DNA of 64,000 bases from Uliginosibacterium gangwonense (GCA_005239635.1 SBBQ01000019.1:1-64000), one strand, 5' to 3'. Positions 9,275 through 20,207 are shown, counted from the stretch's first letter. The notes: a model not told the origin generated them from the sequence alone. Program-made: numbers and translations.

Positions 9275-10429
9275 TTAGGCGGTTTGTGAGCTTTGGTGTT
9301 CGGGGTCATCTCGATAACGGTTGGCAATGTCGCAGAACACATCAAACGAATCGAGAAATGCTTTGGCTACATCCGGATCAAAATGCTTGCCGGCTTCAGA
9401 GGTGATAATTTCCTTGGCTTTGCTAAAGGGGAAGGCGGGTTTATAGACGCGCTGTGAGATGAGCGCATCAAACACATCTGCGAGCGCCATCAGTCGCGCT
9501 GAAATTGGGATGGCATCTCCTACTAGATTGTCTGGGTAACCTTTGCCATCCCAACGTTCGTGATGGTGGCGCGCAATATCTTTCGCAATGCCCAAATAGG
9601 AAACCCGACCCTCGATGTCTTGCTCTGCGCGAGCGAGCGCATCACTACCAATGCCCGCATGCGTTTTCATGATTTCGAACTCTTCAGGCGTGAGCTTGCC
9701 GGGCTTGAGCAAAATGTGGTCTGGTATGCCGACTTTGCCAATGTCGTGTAACGGCGCAGATTTGGCGAGGAGGCGAATATTGTGGTCAGTCAGGAAGTGC
9801 TTAAACCGTGGGTGCGATTGGAGCGTCTGGGCTAGGGTGCGCACATATTCTTGTGTACGCAAAATATGGTTTCCGGTTTCTGGGTCGCGCGTTTCGGCTA
9901 AGCGGGCAAGTGCATGAATGGTCACGTCTTGCACGCGTTGAATTTCTTCAATTCGGCTTTGAACTTCGATCTCGAGCGCGGCGTTATGTTGAGAAATTTG
10001 GTCTCGCACGTTTTTGAGTTCGAGATGCGTGCGTACGCGCGCGAGCACGATGGAGGGGTGAAACGGTTTGGTGATGTAATCCACCGCACCTTCCTCAAGG
10101 CCTTTGATTTCATCTTCATCGGCATTCATGGCCGAGACAAAAATGACAGGTACGTGCCGTGTTTTGTTCGATTCACGTAGCCGAGCAAAAACTTGGTGGC
10201 CGTCCATGTCGGGCATCATGACGTCGAGTAAAACTAAATCAGGCGTGGGTGAGTGCTGCAATATCTGCAGGGCTCGTTCTCCAGAGGATGCAGCTCGAAC
10301 GCGATAATGCGGCTCTAGAATCTCACTCAGAATCGTCAGATTGTCTGGCGTGTCATCAACCAACAACAGTGTTGCACGATCAGCTGAGTTGGCGCTTTTC
10401 GGAGGCAACTGCGGTATTGCTGCGTTCAT
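9275..10429 (-). CDS. Response regulator with HD-GYP domain (cyclic-di-GMP phosphodiesterase)
   Basis: A 384-residue two-domain protein. The receiver domain has LLLVDDTPDNL and LVLLDVMMPDMDG for Asp phosphorylation. After a coiled-coil-like linker, the HD-GYP domain has PLHDIGKVGIPD, HH(E)RWDGKGYP and ALADVFDAL. HD-GYP proteins hydrolyse cyclic-di-GMP, and all metal-binding motifs appear intact. ATG 10429 is chosen because AGGA lies about nine bases upstream; an ATG at 10480 has no clear ribosome site. It is upstream of, and probably cotranscribed with, the large hybrid kinase, whose HPt could phosphorylate it. Confidence 0.93.
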   Translation of the reverse strand: MNAAIPQLPPKSANSADRATLLLVDDTPDNLTILSEILEPHYRVRAASSGERALQILQHSPTPDLVLLDVMMPDMDGHQVFARLRESNKTRHVPVIFVSAMNADEDEIKGLEEGAVDYITKPFHPSIVLARVRTHLELKNVRDQISQHNAALEIEVQSRIEEIQRVQDVTIHALARLAETRDPETGNHILRTQEYVRTLAQTLQSHPRFKHFLTDHNIRLLAKSAPLHDIGKVGIPDHILLKPGKLTPEEFEIMKTHAGIGSDALARAEQDIEGRVSYLGIAKDIARHHHERWDGKGYPDNLVGDAIPISARLMALADVFDALISQRVYKPAFPFSKAKEIITSEAGKHFDPDVAKAFLDSFDVFCDIANRYRDDPEHQSSQTA

Positions 10430-10682
10430 GTCGTACAGTCCTGTTTTCGCGGCGATGCGCCTACAGTTCAGCATAGCCATTCATTCACGTTGCATGGTGG
10501 TGCATTGGGGTGAATGTGAAATGAATAACGGTATCAAAAGGCGTAGCTTCAGCGACGAAAATGCCGAGAAAACACGAAAACCTAGACTGGCTGAGGCTTA
10601 GCCGGATGGTGTGCCTAAGGACTTACTGCCTATGTCGTGGCTGAGACGCCTATCAGATCAGGCATCGGCTTGGGTGTAATGC

Positions 10683-11198
10683 TTACAGATTACGGATGCG
10701 TTGTAATAAGGCCGTGGTGGAGCGTTGGTGCTCAAATGGAATGGAGTGAACGCTGCCTCCCCAAGCGATGACTTCTGGTGCGCCGACGATGGACTCAGGG
10801 CGCCAGTCTCCCCCTTTTACGAGGATGTCTGGGCGGCATTGCAGAATGCGTTGGATAGGCGTGTCTTCATCAAACACTGTGACTAGGTCGACACACTGCA
10901 AGGCGGCAAGCAGGGCCATGCGGTCAGCCTCTGAGTTGATGGGGCGGTCGTCACCTTTGCCTTGTCGTTTTACGGAGGCATCACTGTTCACGGCAACGAT
11001 CATGCTGGCCCCTAAAGCACGTGCTTGTGCCAAGTAGGTGACATGCCCACGATGCAAAATATCGAAACAACCGTTGGTAAACACCAATGGCTTTGGCAAT
11101 CTGGCAATGGCATTTGCCAAATCTGCGGGCAGGCAGATTTTGCGCTCAAAATCTGGAGTCGGATAGGCGAGGCTTGCAGGGGTTGTTGTGTTCGACAT
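10683..11198 (-). CDS. rfaE2: D-glycero-beta-D-manno-heptose 1-phosphate adenylyltransferase
   Basis: A 171-residue protein matching the nucleotidyltransferase half of Hld[18 protein letters not shown] has the HxGH catalytic motif, followed by GKGDDRPIN and DILVKGGDW. It makes ADP-D-glycero-beta-D-manno-heptose for lipopolysaccharide inner core. As in other betaproteobacteria, the kinase (rfaE1) is a separate gene and is not in this window. gmhA, which acts earlier in the same pathway, lies about 1.7 kb away on the same strand. Confidence 0.95.
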   Translation of the reverse strand: MSNTTTPASLAYPTPDFERKICLPADLANAIARLPKPLVFTNGCFDILHRGHVTYLAQARALGASMIVAVNSDASVKRQGKGDDRPINSEADRMALLAALQCVDLVTVFDEDTPIQRILQCRPDILVKGGDWRPESIVGAPEVIAWGGSVHSIPFEHQRSTTALLQRIRNL

Positions 11199-11239
11199 GC
11201 CGCAAAGGATACCAGAGGCAATGTGCCTAGCGTAAATCG

Positions 11240-12073
11240 CTAGGCAGCACTCGCAGCATATTGTTTGCGAAAACGATTGAGGTCTGACACGGTATCAAAA
11301 CGCTGTCCAAACAGGCTTGAAAGGTTGCGCAGAATGCCACCCACAACACGCGATTCACACTCTTTGTCGAAGTGAATCTGCTCGTCTAGCCAGCGCTCAA
11401 GCCAGCCTGGGTCGGGTAGTCTAGATTGCACCGTGTCGTTAGGGAAATGATCTTTGCTAACGTGCAAATTGGTCGGGTGCAACGCTTTAGCGCTACGGCT
11501 GCTCGACGCCATGAGCACACCAATTTTAGAAAAGGCAGCGCGAGCTGAATCGCCAAAACGATCAATCGCGCGCTTCATGTATTTGAGATAGGCACCGCCG
11601 TGACGGGCTTCGTCGCGTGAGATGAGATCGTAAATATGTTTGATTACCGGTTCGGTATGCCAATCCGCGGCACGACGATACCACTGCGTTAAACGAACCT
11701 CGCCGCAGAAATGCAGCATTAACGTTTCGAGTGCGGGCGCTGGGTCGAAGTTAAAACGCACAGCGTGCAATTCTTCTTCGCTCGGTTGCAACTCAGGCTT
11801 AAAGCGGCGCAAATACTCCATTAACACCAGTGCGTGTTTTTGCTCTTCATAAAACCACACGGACATGAAGGCAGAGAAGTCGGAGTCGTCTGCATTGTCA
11901 CGCAAGAACATTTCGGTGGCGGGGAGTGCAGACCATTCCGTGATGGCGTTCATTTTCACGGTCATCGCCTGTTCGTCGCTCAAGAGGTCGGGCTGAAATT
12001 GGTCCCATGGCACGTCGTTGGCCATGTTCCAGCGAACAGATTCAAGCGAGCTAAACAATTCCGGGTACAGCAC
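11240..12073 (-). CDS. Ferritin-like diiron protein (acyl-ACP desaturase-like fold)
   Basis: A 277-residue mostly helical protein. It has two carboxylate-His motifs, EEQKH near residue 76 and DEARH near 154, plus further Glu residues (FCGEVRL) expected of a four-helix diiron centre. The spacing resembles ribonucleotide reductase or acyl-ACP desaturase-like ferritin proteins more than storage ferritins. No substrate can be assigned. It lies between rfaE2 and dolP on the same strand; no direct functional link to heptose synthesis is evident. Confidence 0.7.
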   Translation of the reverse strand: MLYPELFSSLESVRWNMANDVPWDQFQPDLLSDEQAMTVKMNAITEWSALPATEMFLRDNADDSDFSAFMSVWFYEEQKHALVLMEYLRRFKPELQPSEEELHAVRFNFDPAPALETLMLHFCGEVRLTQWYRRAADWHTEPVIKHIYDLISRDEARHGGAYLKYMKRAIDRFGDSARAAFSKIGVLMASSSRSAKALHPTNLHVSKDHFPNDTVQSRLPDPGWLERWLDEQIHFDKECESRVVGGILRNLSSLFGQRFDTVSDLNRFRKQYAASAA

Positions 12074-12225
12074 GTCTTTCTCCTGACGGTCCCATCAATT
12101 TGACGGTCGTGTAAACGCTCAAGGGTGAGCGCGGCAGGTAAGTTTCACTGTCTTATGTTACGCCCGGCTGACAGACATGTGTCGTTCTGAAGTGATTAGC
12201 CTGTCAGCACAGGTGTTATTGCGAG

Positions 12226-13490
<1,265 letters not shown>

Positions 13491-13572
13491 TCAGGGAATT
13501 GGCCGATTGGCTGCCGTGGGTTGTCGTTGCTGCTACATTCTATCAGGCCCAGCGCGAACTGCTTCTAAGTGC

Positions 13573-14049
13573 TTATTTCGCCGGATTCACCACTTTTACG
13601 CTAGCCCATATGGAAATACGGATTCTTTGCCAGGGGTCCGGGTGGCGCGTAAGCCGTAACAATCTAGCCTCAAGCCGGTATCCTTGATCTAGGACTTGGG
13701 CGGCGACCTTGTTTTCGCGCCGTGGCAAGAAACCCAGTAGATGCCCGCGCCACAGTACGCGAATGGCCTGTCCGTCATGCTGGTTTTCGGGGTCGCGTGC
13801 GAGTTCGACCAAGTCGCCTTCACGAAGTTCAGCCCAGACCTGTTCGGCTTCGTAATACTGTACGCCTGCCAGAGGAGTGTGCTGCAACAACATGCGGACT
13901 GTTTGCGCGTGCACCGTGAGTGCTGTGCTTAACAATGTAATGAGCACGACGATTTGCCAATGTCGAATACTTAGCAAGCGGTGACCTGTCAGTCTTAATG
14001 AGAGCAGTCGTTTGAGGGCGGCAAAAAGGCTAGTCTGCAGTAAAGGCAT
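13573..14049 (-). CDS. HIRAN-domain protein with N-terminal membrane or signal segment
   Basis: A protein of about 158 residues. A hydrophobic stretch (about residues 28-47, IVVLITLLSTALTVHA) looks like a signal peptide or anchor. A HIRAN domain follows: TPLAGVQYYEAEQVW, LVELARDPENQHDGQAIRV and GHLLGFLPRREN. In eukaryotic HLTF this domain binds DNA 3' ends; stand-alone bacterial versions are uncharacterised. An exported HIRAN domain is unexpected for a DNA-binding role. ATG 14049 is chosen because the longer frame to 14220 lies inside yraN. It overlaps yraN by 20 bp. Confidence 0.8.
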   Translation of the reverse strand: MPLLQTSLFAALKRLLSLRLTGHRLLSIRHWQIVVLITLLSTALTVHAQTVRMLLQHTPLAGVQYYEAEQVWAELREGDLVELARDPENQHDGQAIRVLWRGHLLGFLPRRENKVAAQVLDQGYRLEARLLRLTRHPDPWQRIRISIWASVKVVNPAK

Positions 14050-14413
14050 TGCGCAGCCATTCCGGCGGGTGAGCCGACGAATCGGTTGTACGACTAAACA
14101 AAATGCAGTCGAAGCGGCACGGCCGGTTTGCGTGCTGAGTGTGTTGCTGCAAATACTGTTGAGCCGCCACGATGACGCGCTGCTGTTTGCCCATGTTGAT
14201 GCTGGCTGCGGCGTCACCAAACTGCGAATTGCTGCGTAGGCGGACTTCTACGAATACTAGAGTTTGCTGCTCCAAACAAACAAGGTCGAGCTCGCCACCC
14301 CGATAGCGCACATTGCGCGCAATCACTTGCAGGCCTTGTTGTTGCAAATACTCAGCGGCGGTCGCCTCGGCGTCTTGCCCCCGTTTTTGTCGTGTTTGCC
14401 AGGGAAGTCTCAT
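14030..14413 (-). CDS. yraN: YraN family protein (UPF0102)
   Basis: A protein of about 127 residues with the UPF0102 core: RGQDAEATAAEYLQQQGL, RNVRYRGGELDLV and LVFVEVRLR. This is a restriction-endonuclease-like fold with E-D-ExK-type residues, where the usual final Lys is Arg (EVR). The family is suspected of DNA processing but has no settled function. It commonly sits next to rsmI, as here (divergent, 14607). The start at 14413 (MRLPWQ) fits family length; an upstream ATG at 14449 is possible. Confidence 0.9.
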   Translation of the reverse strand: MRLPWQTRQKRGQDAEATAAEYLQQQGLQVIARNVRYRGGELDLVCLEQQTLVFVEVRLRSNSQFGDAAASINMGKQQRVIVAAQQYLQQHTQHANRPCRFDCILFSRTTDSSAHPPEWLRNAFTAD

Positions 14414-14527
14414 GTTTTGGGTCTGGTGGTGTTTGCAACCCGTCCGCACAGTCTAGTCGTCGCACGGTTTGCCAAATTGACTTGTTCGATATTCGAGTAA
14501 GACGCAAAATCCGGCATTCATGGCACT

Positions 14528-14536
14528 TTTGCCAAT
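14528..14536 (-). repeat. Intergenic copy of the dispersed 9-mer ATTGGCAAA
   Basis: TTTGCCAAT on the plus strand, in the gap between divergent yraN and rsmI. It is one of four copies outside genes, showing that the motif is not only a codon-usage effect. Confidence 0.6.
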
Positions 14537-14606
14537 CAGCATGTTGCTAACCGGCCCAAACGCTGTGGTGCATTGTTGAGTTTGTTTGGGTCCAACATTG
14601 AGTCGT

Positions 14607-15524
14607 ATGAACACATCAAACATGGTTGCGGATGCACTTGCGTCATCTACTCAAAAAATTACACCGGCATTGTATGTGGTCGCCACCCCAATTGGAAACT
14701 TGGGGGATATCACGATGCGTGCCATGTCGGTGCTGCGTGCGGCAGACATCATTGCCTGTGAAGACACGCGCCACACAGCCCGGCTGGCGTCGCATTTTGG
14801 CTTGGCCGCACAAATGGTGGCGGTACATCAGCATAATGAACGTGAGTCGGCACAACGCCTGATTGACGCTGTGTCAGCTGGCAAGGTTGTAGCCTTGGTA
14901 TCGGATGCGGGTACGCCTGCCGTGTCAGACCCGGGGGCGCGAGTCGTGCGTGTTTGCCAAGAGGCGGGGTGTGCCGTGGTGCCCTTGCCTGGGCCGAGTG
15001 CAGTGGTGACTGCGCTATCAGCATCTGGTTTGTTGGACGATCATTTTGTCTTCGTGGGTTTTTTGCCAAACAAGCAGGCAGCCCGCCGCGCAGCAATTCG
15101 AGCATGGGCAAACGTGCCCGCAGCGCTGGTGTTTTATGAATCTCCCCATCGCATTGTTGATGCTGTTGCAGACTTGGCGGTAGAGTTGGAGCCAACGCGT
15201 GAATTGGTGATTGCACGCGAAATCACCAAAACTTTTGAGCAGATTGTTCGTTTGCCATTGGCACAAGCGGCTGACTGGTTGGCCGCGGACGATAATCGTC
15301 AGCGAGGTGAATTCGTTTTGTTGGTGTCCGCGCCACCTGAGCGAGCAGCGGATGATTTAGATGCGCATGCAGAAAAAGTGCTGGGCTTGTTGTTGTCTGA
15401 GTTGCCGCTTAAAAGCGCGAGTCGCCTGGCCAGTGAAATTACCGGGGCTTCTCGCAATGCGCTGTACGCGCGCGCACTGCAAATAAAGGCGACGAAACAA
15501 GATGATGAGGCTGATGAATCCTGA
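14607..15524 (+). CDS. rsmI: 16S rRNA (cytidine(1402)-2'-O)-methyltransferase
   Basis: A 305-residue SAM-dependent methyltransferase of the tetrapyrrole methylase fold. LYVVATPIGNLGDITMRA opens the domain. ACEDTRHTARL, LVSDAGTPAVSDPG and VPLPGPSAV are RsmI motifs. It 2'-O-methylates C1402 in the ribosomal decoding centre. RsmH, encoded 5 kb downstream in this window, methylates N4 of the same nucleotide. ATG 14607 is chosen over a weak TTG at 14586. It is divergent from yraN, the usual neighbour. Confidence 0.96.
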   Translation: MNTSNMVADALASSTQKITPALYVVATPIGNLGDITMRAMSVLRAADIIACEDTRHTARLASHFGLAAQMVAVHQHNERESAQRLIDAVSAGKVVALVSDAGTPAVSDPGARVVRVCQEAGCAVVPLPGPSAVVTALSASGLLDDHFVFVGFLPNKQAARRAAIRAWANVPAALVFYESPHRIVDAVADLAVELEPTRELVIAREITKTFEQIVRLPLAQAADWLAADDNRQRGEFVLLVSAPPERAADDLDAHAEKVLGLLLSELPLKSASRLASEITGASRNALYARALQIKATKQDDEADES

Positions 15525-15600
15525 ATATTCGGCCGACTAATGCTGCGGCATGTTGGACACGCTACTCGCTCTGGGCTCTGCTTTCCGCGATAATGTCGAC

Positions 15601-16665
15601 ATGAGTTCACAAAATTTAACGATTGTTCGGCCAGATGATTGGCATTTGCATCTGCGCGATGGCGATGCCATGCAGGCCGTGCTGCTCGATACGGCTCGGC
15701 GTTTTGGTCGCGCTATTGTGATGCCAAATCTGCGCCCACCGGTTACAACTGTTGAGTTGGCATCGGCATATCGAGCGCGCATTCTGGCGGCATTGGCAAA
15801 CGTGGCGGATACCGTCCAGGCAAAGCGGTTTGACCCGCTCATGACTTTATACCTGACGGACAATATGACGCCGGCAGAGATTGAGGCCGCCGCTGCCAGC
15901 GATTTTGTACACGGGGTGAAGCTCTATCCGGCCGGTGCAACCACCAATTCCGACTCGGGTGTGACCGATTTAATGCGCTGCGACGCTGCCATTGCGCGCA
16001 TGGCTGAATTGGGTTTGCCTTTGCTCGTACATGGCGAGGTGACAAATGCTGACGTCGACGTGTTCGACCGCGAAGCGGTTTTTATTGATAGCGTCTTGCT
16101 GCCGCTATTGACGCGTCACCCCGACCTTCGCGTGGTCCTGGAGCACATTACCACCGCACAAGGCGTAGCTTTTGTTCGCGAAGGTGGTGCTAATGTAGCG
16201 GGTACATTAACCGCGCATCACCTGCTGTATAACCGCAATGCCATTTTTACCGGTGGTATTCGACCGCATTATTACTGCCTGCCCGTGCTCAAGCGTGAAC
16301 AACATCGGGAAGCGCTGCTTGAGGCTGCGACCTCGGGTCATCGGCGCTTTTTCTTGGGGACCGATTCTGCGCCGCATGCGCGTCTGACAAAAGAGGCTTC
16401 GTGTGGATGTGCCGGTTGTTACACCTCGCATGCGGGGATTGAGCTGTATGCAGAGGCCTTCGAGCAGGCAGGTGCGTTGGACCAATTGGAGGCCTTTGCG
16501 AGCTTAAATGGGCCTGATTGGTACGGCTTGCCCAGAAATGACGGCACCATTACCCTACTCAAGCAGTCATGGACTGTGGCCGATACTATGAGCTATGTAA
16601 ACAACGATGTGCTGGTTCCGCTTCGTGCTGGCGAGCAAGTGAAATGGCTTTTAAAACAAAATTAA
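15601..16665 (+). CDS. pyrC: Dihydroorotase
   Basis: A 354-residue class II dihydroorotase that cyclises carbamoyl-aspartate in pyrimidine synthesis. [12 protein letters not shown] has the HxH metal ligands. [15 protein letters not shown] has the carboxylated Lys. LVHGEV, VVLEHIT and the late [10 protein letters not shown] supply the other His and Asp ligands. Length is normal. ATG 15601 is followed directly by the conserved N-terminal strand; an upstream in-frame ATG at 15550 would add unconserved residues. The next gene starts within or just after its 3' end. Confidence 0.97.
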   Translation: MSSQNLTIVRPDDWHLHLRDGDAMQAVLLDTARRFGRAIVMPNLRPPVTTVELASAYRARILAALANVADTVQAKRFDPLMTLYLTDNMTPAEIEAAAASDFVHGVKLYPAGATTNSDSGVTDLMRCDAAIARMAELGLPLLVHGEVTNADVDVFDREAVFIDSVLLPLLTRHPDLRVVLEHITTAQGVAFVREGGANVAGTLTAHHLLYNRNAIFTGGIRPHYYCLPVLKREQHREALLEAATSGHRRFFLGTDSAPHARLTKEASCGCAGCYTSHAGIELYAEAFEQAGALDQLEAFASLNGPDWYGLPRNDGTITLLKQSWTVADTMSYVNNDVLVPLRAGEQVKWLLKQN

Positions 16666-17099
16666 ATATGGGAAATTCTGCGGTCCGCTCTCTGTTTGCG
16701 CTGATGGCGGTGGTGATGCTTGCCGGCTGTGAGTCTGAGCAGGCAGCATTTTCGATGGAAGATCGCAATCACGCTATTACCATCCTGCGCGAAAAGATGT
16801 TTCCGTGGAGTAGTGAATACGATACCTACGTTGTCGTGTCACGCTTGCCGCAGTGTCAGCGTAAATATCCGCTCAAAGCCAGTAGCAAAGGTTCGCTAGA
16901 GCTATACGCAGGCTCTGGTGAGCGTCAGTTCTTTTTTAGCCAAGGTAAAAATTGGTATTTCGCAGAAACCGACTCGTGCGGTAGCGAACGCCTTGAAGAA
17001 GAACCAAAAGTGGGCGAGCCGATTGGTTCGTACCGCGATAAAGACGGTAGTTTCAAATGGGTTGCTGCTGCGCCGGCCAAAGGCGCTGACGAAAAGTAG
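16644..17099 (+). CDS. Putative lipoprotein of unknown function
   Basis: About 151 residues from ATG 16644, or 143 from ATG 16668; neither start has a clear ribosome site. A lipoprotein signal ends in LAGC ([15 protein letters not shown]). The mature part is small and hydrophilic, with two later Cys (PQCQRK and DSCGSE) that could pair, and an Ala/Lys-rich tail. I do not recognise the family. It overlaps or abuts the end of pyrC, so it is probably cotranscribed with it. Confidence 0.7.
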   Translation: MAFKTKLNMGNSAVRSLFALMAVVMLAGCESEQAAFSMEDRNHAITILREKMFPWSSEYDTYVVVSRLPQCQRKYPLKASSKGSLELYAGSGERQFFFSQGKNWYFAETDSCGSERLEEEPKVGEPIGSYRDKDGSFKWVAAAPAKGADEK

Positions 17100-17181
17100 C
17101 CGCTTTCAACGGCGCTGCGCTCGCTGAACACAATGCTTTTGCTAATGCGTAGACGCTGCCCTAAAAAGTTCATGTACAAAT

Positions 17182-17209
17182 AAAAAGAGGCCCCGCCATG
17201 CGGGGCCTC
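17182..17209 (-). terminator. Strong hairpin with U tract on the minus strand
   Basis: GAGGCCCCGC (17187-17196) pairs with GCGGGGCCTC (17200-17209) around a CAT loop. On the minus strand it is followed by CTTTTTA; on the plus strand there is only a weak T run. It lies 88 bp after the lipoprotein gene, so it may also stop plus-strand transcripts by its stem strength. Confidence 0.7.
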
Positions 17210-17796
17210 GCCGCTTTGAGAGCTTGAGAAAAAATCAAGACATCTGCGGCTAACCGGCGTATTGCCGGAGGGAGGAACACCGCTTAACTGGAAACAGGTC
17301 GGAAAATCTCCGGTAATCGGCCCGTCTCAAATCTTGCGGTGAGTACAACACGGCTACAACAACCCAATCGATGAAGGGCGCATCGCATACCTGCCACAAC
17401 CGCTGCACATCACATAGCAACTTCCTAAGCCATTTCCTAAACCTGCTTCTACGCCACATCGTAAAAAGGTTTAACCCAAACACAAGCTGCTCGTGCAGAT
17501 CTGCTAAATACATCCCTATGTGATCATGGGGCTAGGCGACACCGGCCCTAATCCATGAAGCCACGATCCTTTTTAGGCCGCGCATTCGCGCATTGCAAGG
17601 ATAAAAATTGCTTGGGTGCAAAGGGATTTTGTTTGTCAGTTTTCTGCTTATTTAAATCAATCATTTAAATGAGCTATCCCGATTAAGCTGACGCTGTTTT
17701 ACTGGTCGGTGGCTTGCGGCAGTGGGGGTGAGCTAAAGAGGAACTTTGAAAACGGCGTGGTGAATACAAATTGCCCAGACACGGAAGCTTGAGGAA
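17210..17796. other. Stretch without a confident gene
   Basis: No tRNA or known RNA was recognised. An 87-codon minus-strand frame at 17250-17513 is rich in Arg, Leu and Trp and ends 41 bp before the minus-strand terminator. I see no family match and no proper ribosome site, so it is only a weak candidate. CCGGC-N5-GCCGG forms a small hairpin around 17253-17268. Confidence 0.4.
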
Positions 17797-17805
17797 TGGG
17801 ATAAT
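17797..17805 (+). promoter_or_regulatory. Extended -10 promoter element of rnpB
   Basis: TGG followed by GATAAT (17800-17805) makes an extended -10 element, 7 bp before the first base of the RNase P RNA stem. No good -35 hexamer stands at 16-18 bp spacing. Confidence 0.55.
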
Positions 17806-17812
17806 TCGCCTT

Positions 17813-18184
17813 GGAAAGTCTGCTAGGCAGCCGCTGCACGCATGCGTGTGGAGGAAAGTCCGGGCCCCGTAGAGCAGAATGCCGGCTAACAGCCGGGCGC
17901 AGCAAGGTGCATTTCGGTGTGCCCCAAGGCGACGGACAGTGCAACAGAGAACAGACCGCCGATGGCTCCTTGTGAGATCAGGTAAGGGTGAAACGGTGGG
18001 GTAAGAGCCCACCGCGGACACAGCGATGTGGACGGCACGGCAAACCCCATTCGGGGCAAGGCCAAATAGGGGGGTGTTGATGCGGCTCGCTGAGCCCCCG
18101 GGTAGGCTGCTAGAGCCGGTCAGTAATGGCCGGCCCAGATGAATGGTTGCCCACGACAGAACCCGGCTTATCGGCAGGCTTTCC
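17813..18184 (+). ncRNA. rnpB: RNase P RNA, bacterial type A
   Basis: The catalytic RNA of RNase P, which matures tRNA 5' ends. The ends pair as P1: GGAAAGTCTGC (17813-17823) with GCAGGCTTTCC (18174-18184). Conserved blocks are visible in order: GAGGAAAGTCCGGGC near 17852, GGTAAGGGTGAAACGGTG near 17981, GTAAGAGCCCACCG near 18001 and CAGAACCCGGCTTATCGG near 18157. Length is about 372 nt, normal for type A. A T-rich run at about 18192-18200 follows. Confidence 0.97.
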
Positions 18185-18681
18185 ATCCTTCATTTTTTTA
18201 TGCCAATTTCGCCGAGCATGGCGATTTATGTGTGGCTGTCTTCTCCGGTTTTTCGCAGCGCCTTGGCTCCAGTGGCGAACATGCCAAGCCTGGGCAGCTT
18301 CTTAACGTGCCCCCATTTGTTCTGTACTAGCAGGGCTTCGCCCTGAGCGCGGCCATATTTTCTGGTTTTGTATGCTTTAGATGAATTTGGCTACACGTTG
18401 CCTTCGTTTTGCATGTGTATCGATGAATTTAGTGATTCTTTCATGTTTTGTGCAAAGCGCGGCAAGATTTTGTTGGTACAGACCAAGGGTTTTGAGAGGG
18501 TGGTTTTGGGTTGTGTGTGGAGTGGGTCTGAGTAACTTCTCTTTGGATGTGGACAACTCCTAAGTCTCCGCTTTCATTAAGCGATGCATCCCCTTTTTTT
18601 ATAAGGACTTTTTTGTAAACGACTGTGTAAGTTTTCAGTTCTAAGTTGTTGTCTGTAAAAGAAAAAACCTGTTTTCTGGCC
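18185..18681. other. Leader region between rnpB and the mraZ promoter
   Basis: No convincing gene. It contains a T-rich run just after rnpB and an AT-rich stretch from about 18590 leading into the mra promoter. Short frames on both strands have no ribosome sites or family features. Confidence 0.5.
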
Positions 18682-18710
18682 TTGACTTGATGTGTCGTGG
18701 GGAGTAAATT
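18682..18710 (+). promoter_or_regulatory. Probable promoter of the division and cell-wall cluster
   Basis: TTGACT (18682-18687), a 17-bp spacer and TAAATT (18705-18710) form a near-consensus sigma-70 promoter, about 115 bp upstream of mraZ. The MraZ repeat array starts at the last base of the -10 element, fitting repression by MraZ at the start site. Confidence 0.65.
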
Positions 18711-18744
18711 GGGTGGAAATGGTTGGTTGTGGATTATTTTGGGG
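18710..18744 (+). promoter_or_regulatory. MraZ operator: four TGG boxes at exact 10-bp spacing
   Basis: TGGGT (18710), TGGTT (18720), TGGAT (18730) and TGGGG (18740) are each separated by 5 bp. MraZ is known to bind TGGGN repeats separated by 5 bp upstream of its own operon. The phasing, position just after the -10 element and adjacency to mraZ make this a probable autoregulatory operator. Confidence 0.8.
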
Positions 18745-18825
18745 GTAAAAGTGGTGCCCTTGAATGATCTTGGCCAATAAACAAGCTCGGCTTGCCGGGC
18801 ATTCACACCACGAGGCGACGCATTC

Positions 18826-19275
18826 ATGTTCTTTGGAACCACCCGGCTGGCTATGGACGATAAGGGTCGTCTCGTCATGCCTGCGCGCTATCGCGACAAG
18901 CTGAAAAAGCTATGCGATGGCGAGCTGGTGGTTGCTGCGCACAAGCGTCGCTTTCTGCTGCTGTACCCCCTCCCAGAATTTGAATCCCTGCTGGATCGCC
19001 TGCGCGCGATGCCCGACCTCGATGGCTTTTGGGAAGACTTTAAGCGCGACCTGACTGCCAATGCCGAGTCTGAGGCGTTGGATGCGGCGGGTCGTTTGCG
19101 TGTGCCCAACGAGTTGCGTGCCAAGGCTGGACTCAATCGTGGCTTGGTGTTGGTTGGTCGAGAAAACCGTTTTGAGCTGTGGGACGAGGCTGCGTGGGAC
19201 GAGGAGTCCGCAGCGCGCGAAGCACGCCAACGCGAAGTGCCGCCGCCGACGGGTTTTGAAAGTTTCCGTTTCTAA
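18826..19275 (+). CDS. mraZ: Transcriptional regulator MraZ
   Basis: A 149-residue protein with two AbrB/SpoVT-like halves. The first begins [23 protein letters not shown]. The second repeats the pattern as [23 protein letters not shown]. MraZ forms a ring that binds TGGGN repeats and represses its own operon; four matching boxes lie 82-116 bp upstream. First gene of the division and cell-wall cluster. Confidence 0.97.
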   Translation: MFFGTTRLAMDDKGRLVMPARYRDKLKKLCDGELVVAAHKRRFLLLYPLPEFESLLDRLRAMPDLDGFWEDFKRDLTANAESEALDAAGRLRVPNELRAKAGLNRGLVLVGRENRFELWDEAAWDEESAAREARQREVPPPTGFESFRF

Positions 19276-19280
19276 GCGCT

Positions 19281-20207
19281 GTGGCATTCGAGCATGTAAC
19301 AGTCATGCTGCAGCCGGCGGTCGATGCGCTGGCTGTGCGTGCGGACGGCACTTATGTCGACTGCACCTTTGGTCGTGGCGGACATAGTCGCGAGATTCTG
19401 TCGCGCTTGGGGCCGCATGGGCGTCTGATCGCATTTGATCGCGATCCAATGGCGATTGAGTCAGCGCACGCAATTGATGATGCGCGTTTTGAAATTGTGC
19501 ACGAACCCTTTTCGGCATTGGCAAAGGTGCTGACAGCACGCTTGGGTGCTGAAGGCGTGTTGGACGGTGTGCTGATGGATCTGGGGGTGTCGTCGCCGCA
19601 GTTAGACGATGCTTCTCGCGGCATGAGCTTTATGCGTGATGCGCCGCTGGATATGCGCATGGATACAACGCGTGGTGAAACGGCAGCCGAGTGGCTGGCA
19701 CACGCAGAGGTTTCAGAAATTACGGAGGTGTTGCGTGACTACGGCGAAGAACGGTTTGCTCATGCGATTGCAAAGGCGATTACAACTGCTCGGACAGGGC
19801 AGCCTGTCGCAACCACTCGACAACTTGCCGAGATCGTGGCGGGCGCGGTCCGCACGCGGGAACCGGGCCAGCATCCGGCGACGCGCAGTTTTCAGGCTAT
19901 ACGGATTTTCATCAATCGGGAGCTTGAAGAGCTCAAGAGCGTCCTTCCGCAATGTTTAACCCTGCTTAAACCACAAGGTCGTCTCGCGGTGATCGCCTTT
20001 CATTCATTGGAAGATCGCATCGTTAAGCATTTCATGCGTGACGCCAGCACGCCTGTGCAGCCGCCCAAGGGTGTGCCGGTGCGGGCTGCTGATTTGCCGC
20101 CGCCGCTCATGCAAGTGATTGGCAAAACCATTCGTGCCACCGCAGATGAAGTGGCCGCCAATCCCCGCGCACGTAGCGCCATTCTCCGTGTGGGAGAAAA
20201 GCGCTGA
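19281..20207 (+). CDS. rsmH: 16S rRNA (cytosine(1402)-N4)-methyltransferase
   Basis: A 308-residue class I methyltransferase. [49 protein letters not shown] and [15 protein letters not shown] are all RsmH motifs. It N4-methylates C1402 of 16S rRNA. The only sensible start is GTG 19281, 5 bp after mraZ, because the conserved His-Val-(T/P)-Val-Met-Leu motif follows within a few residues. One dispersed 9-mer lies at 19517 and another at 20118. Confidence 0.97.
   Translation: MAFEHVTVMLQPAVDALAVRADGTYVDCTFGRGGHSREILSRLGPHGRLIAFDRDPMAIESAHAIDDARFEIVHEPFSALAKVLTARLGAEGVLDGVLMDLGVSSPQLDDASRGMSFMRDAPLDMRMDTTRGETAAEWLAHAEVSEITEVLRDYGEERFAHAIAKAITTARTGQPVATTRQLAEIVAGAVRTREPGQHPATRSFQAIRIFINRELEELKSVLPQCLTLLKPQGRLAVIAFHSLEDRIVKHFMRDASTPVQPPKGVPVRAADLPPPLMQVIGKTIRATADEVAANPRARSAILRVGEKR

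Noticed and set aside
17250-17513. 87-codon minus-strand frame before a terminator
   Set aside because: No family resemblance and no spaced ribosome site; kept only as a remark in the gap description.
17683-18186. Long minus-strand frames over RNase P RNA
   Set aside because: The plus strand is an unmistakable rnpB with P1 and conserved core; the frames are a by-product of its GC-rich structure.
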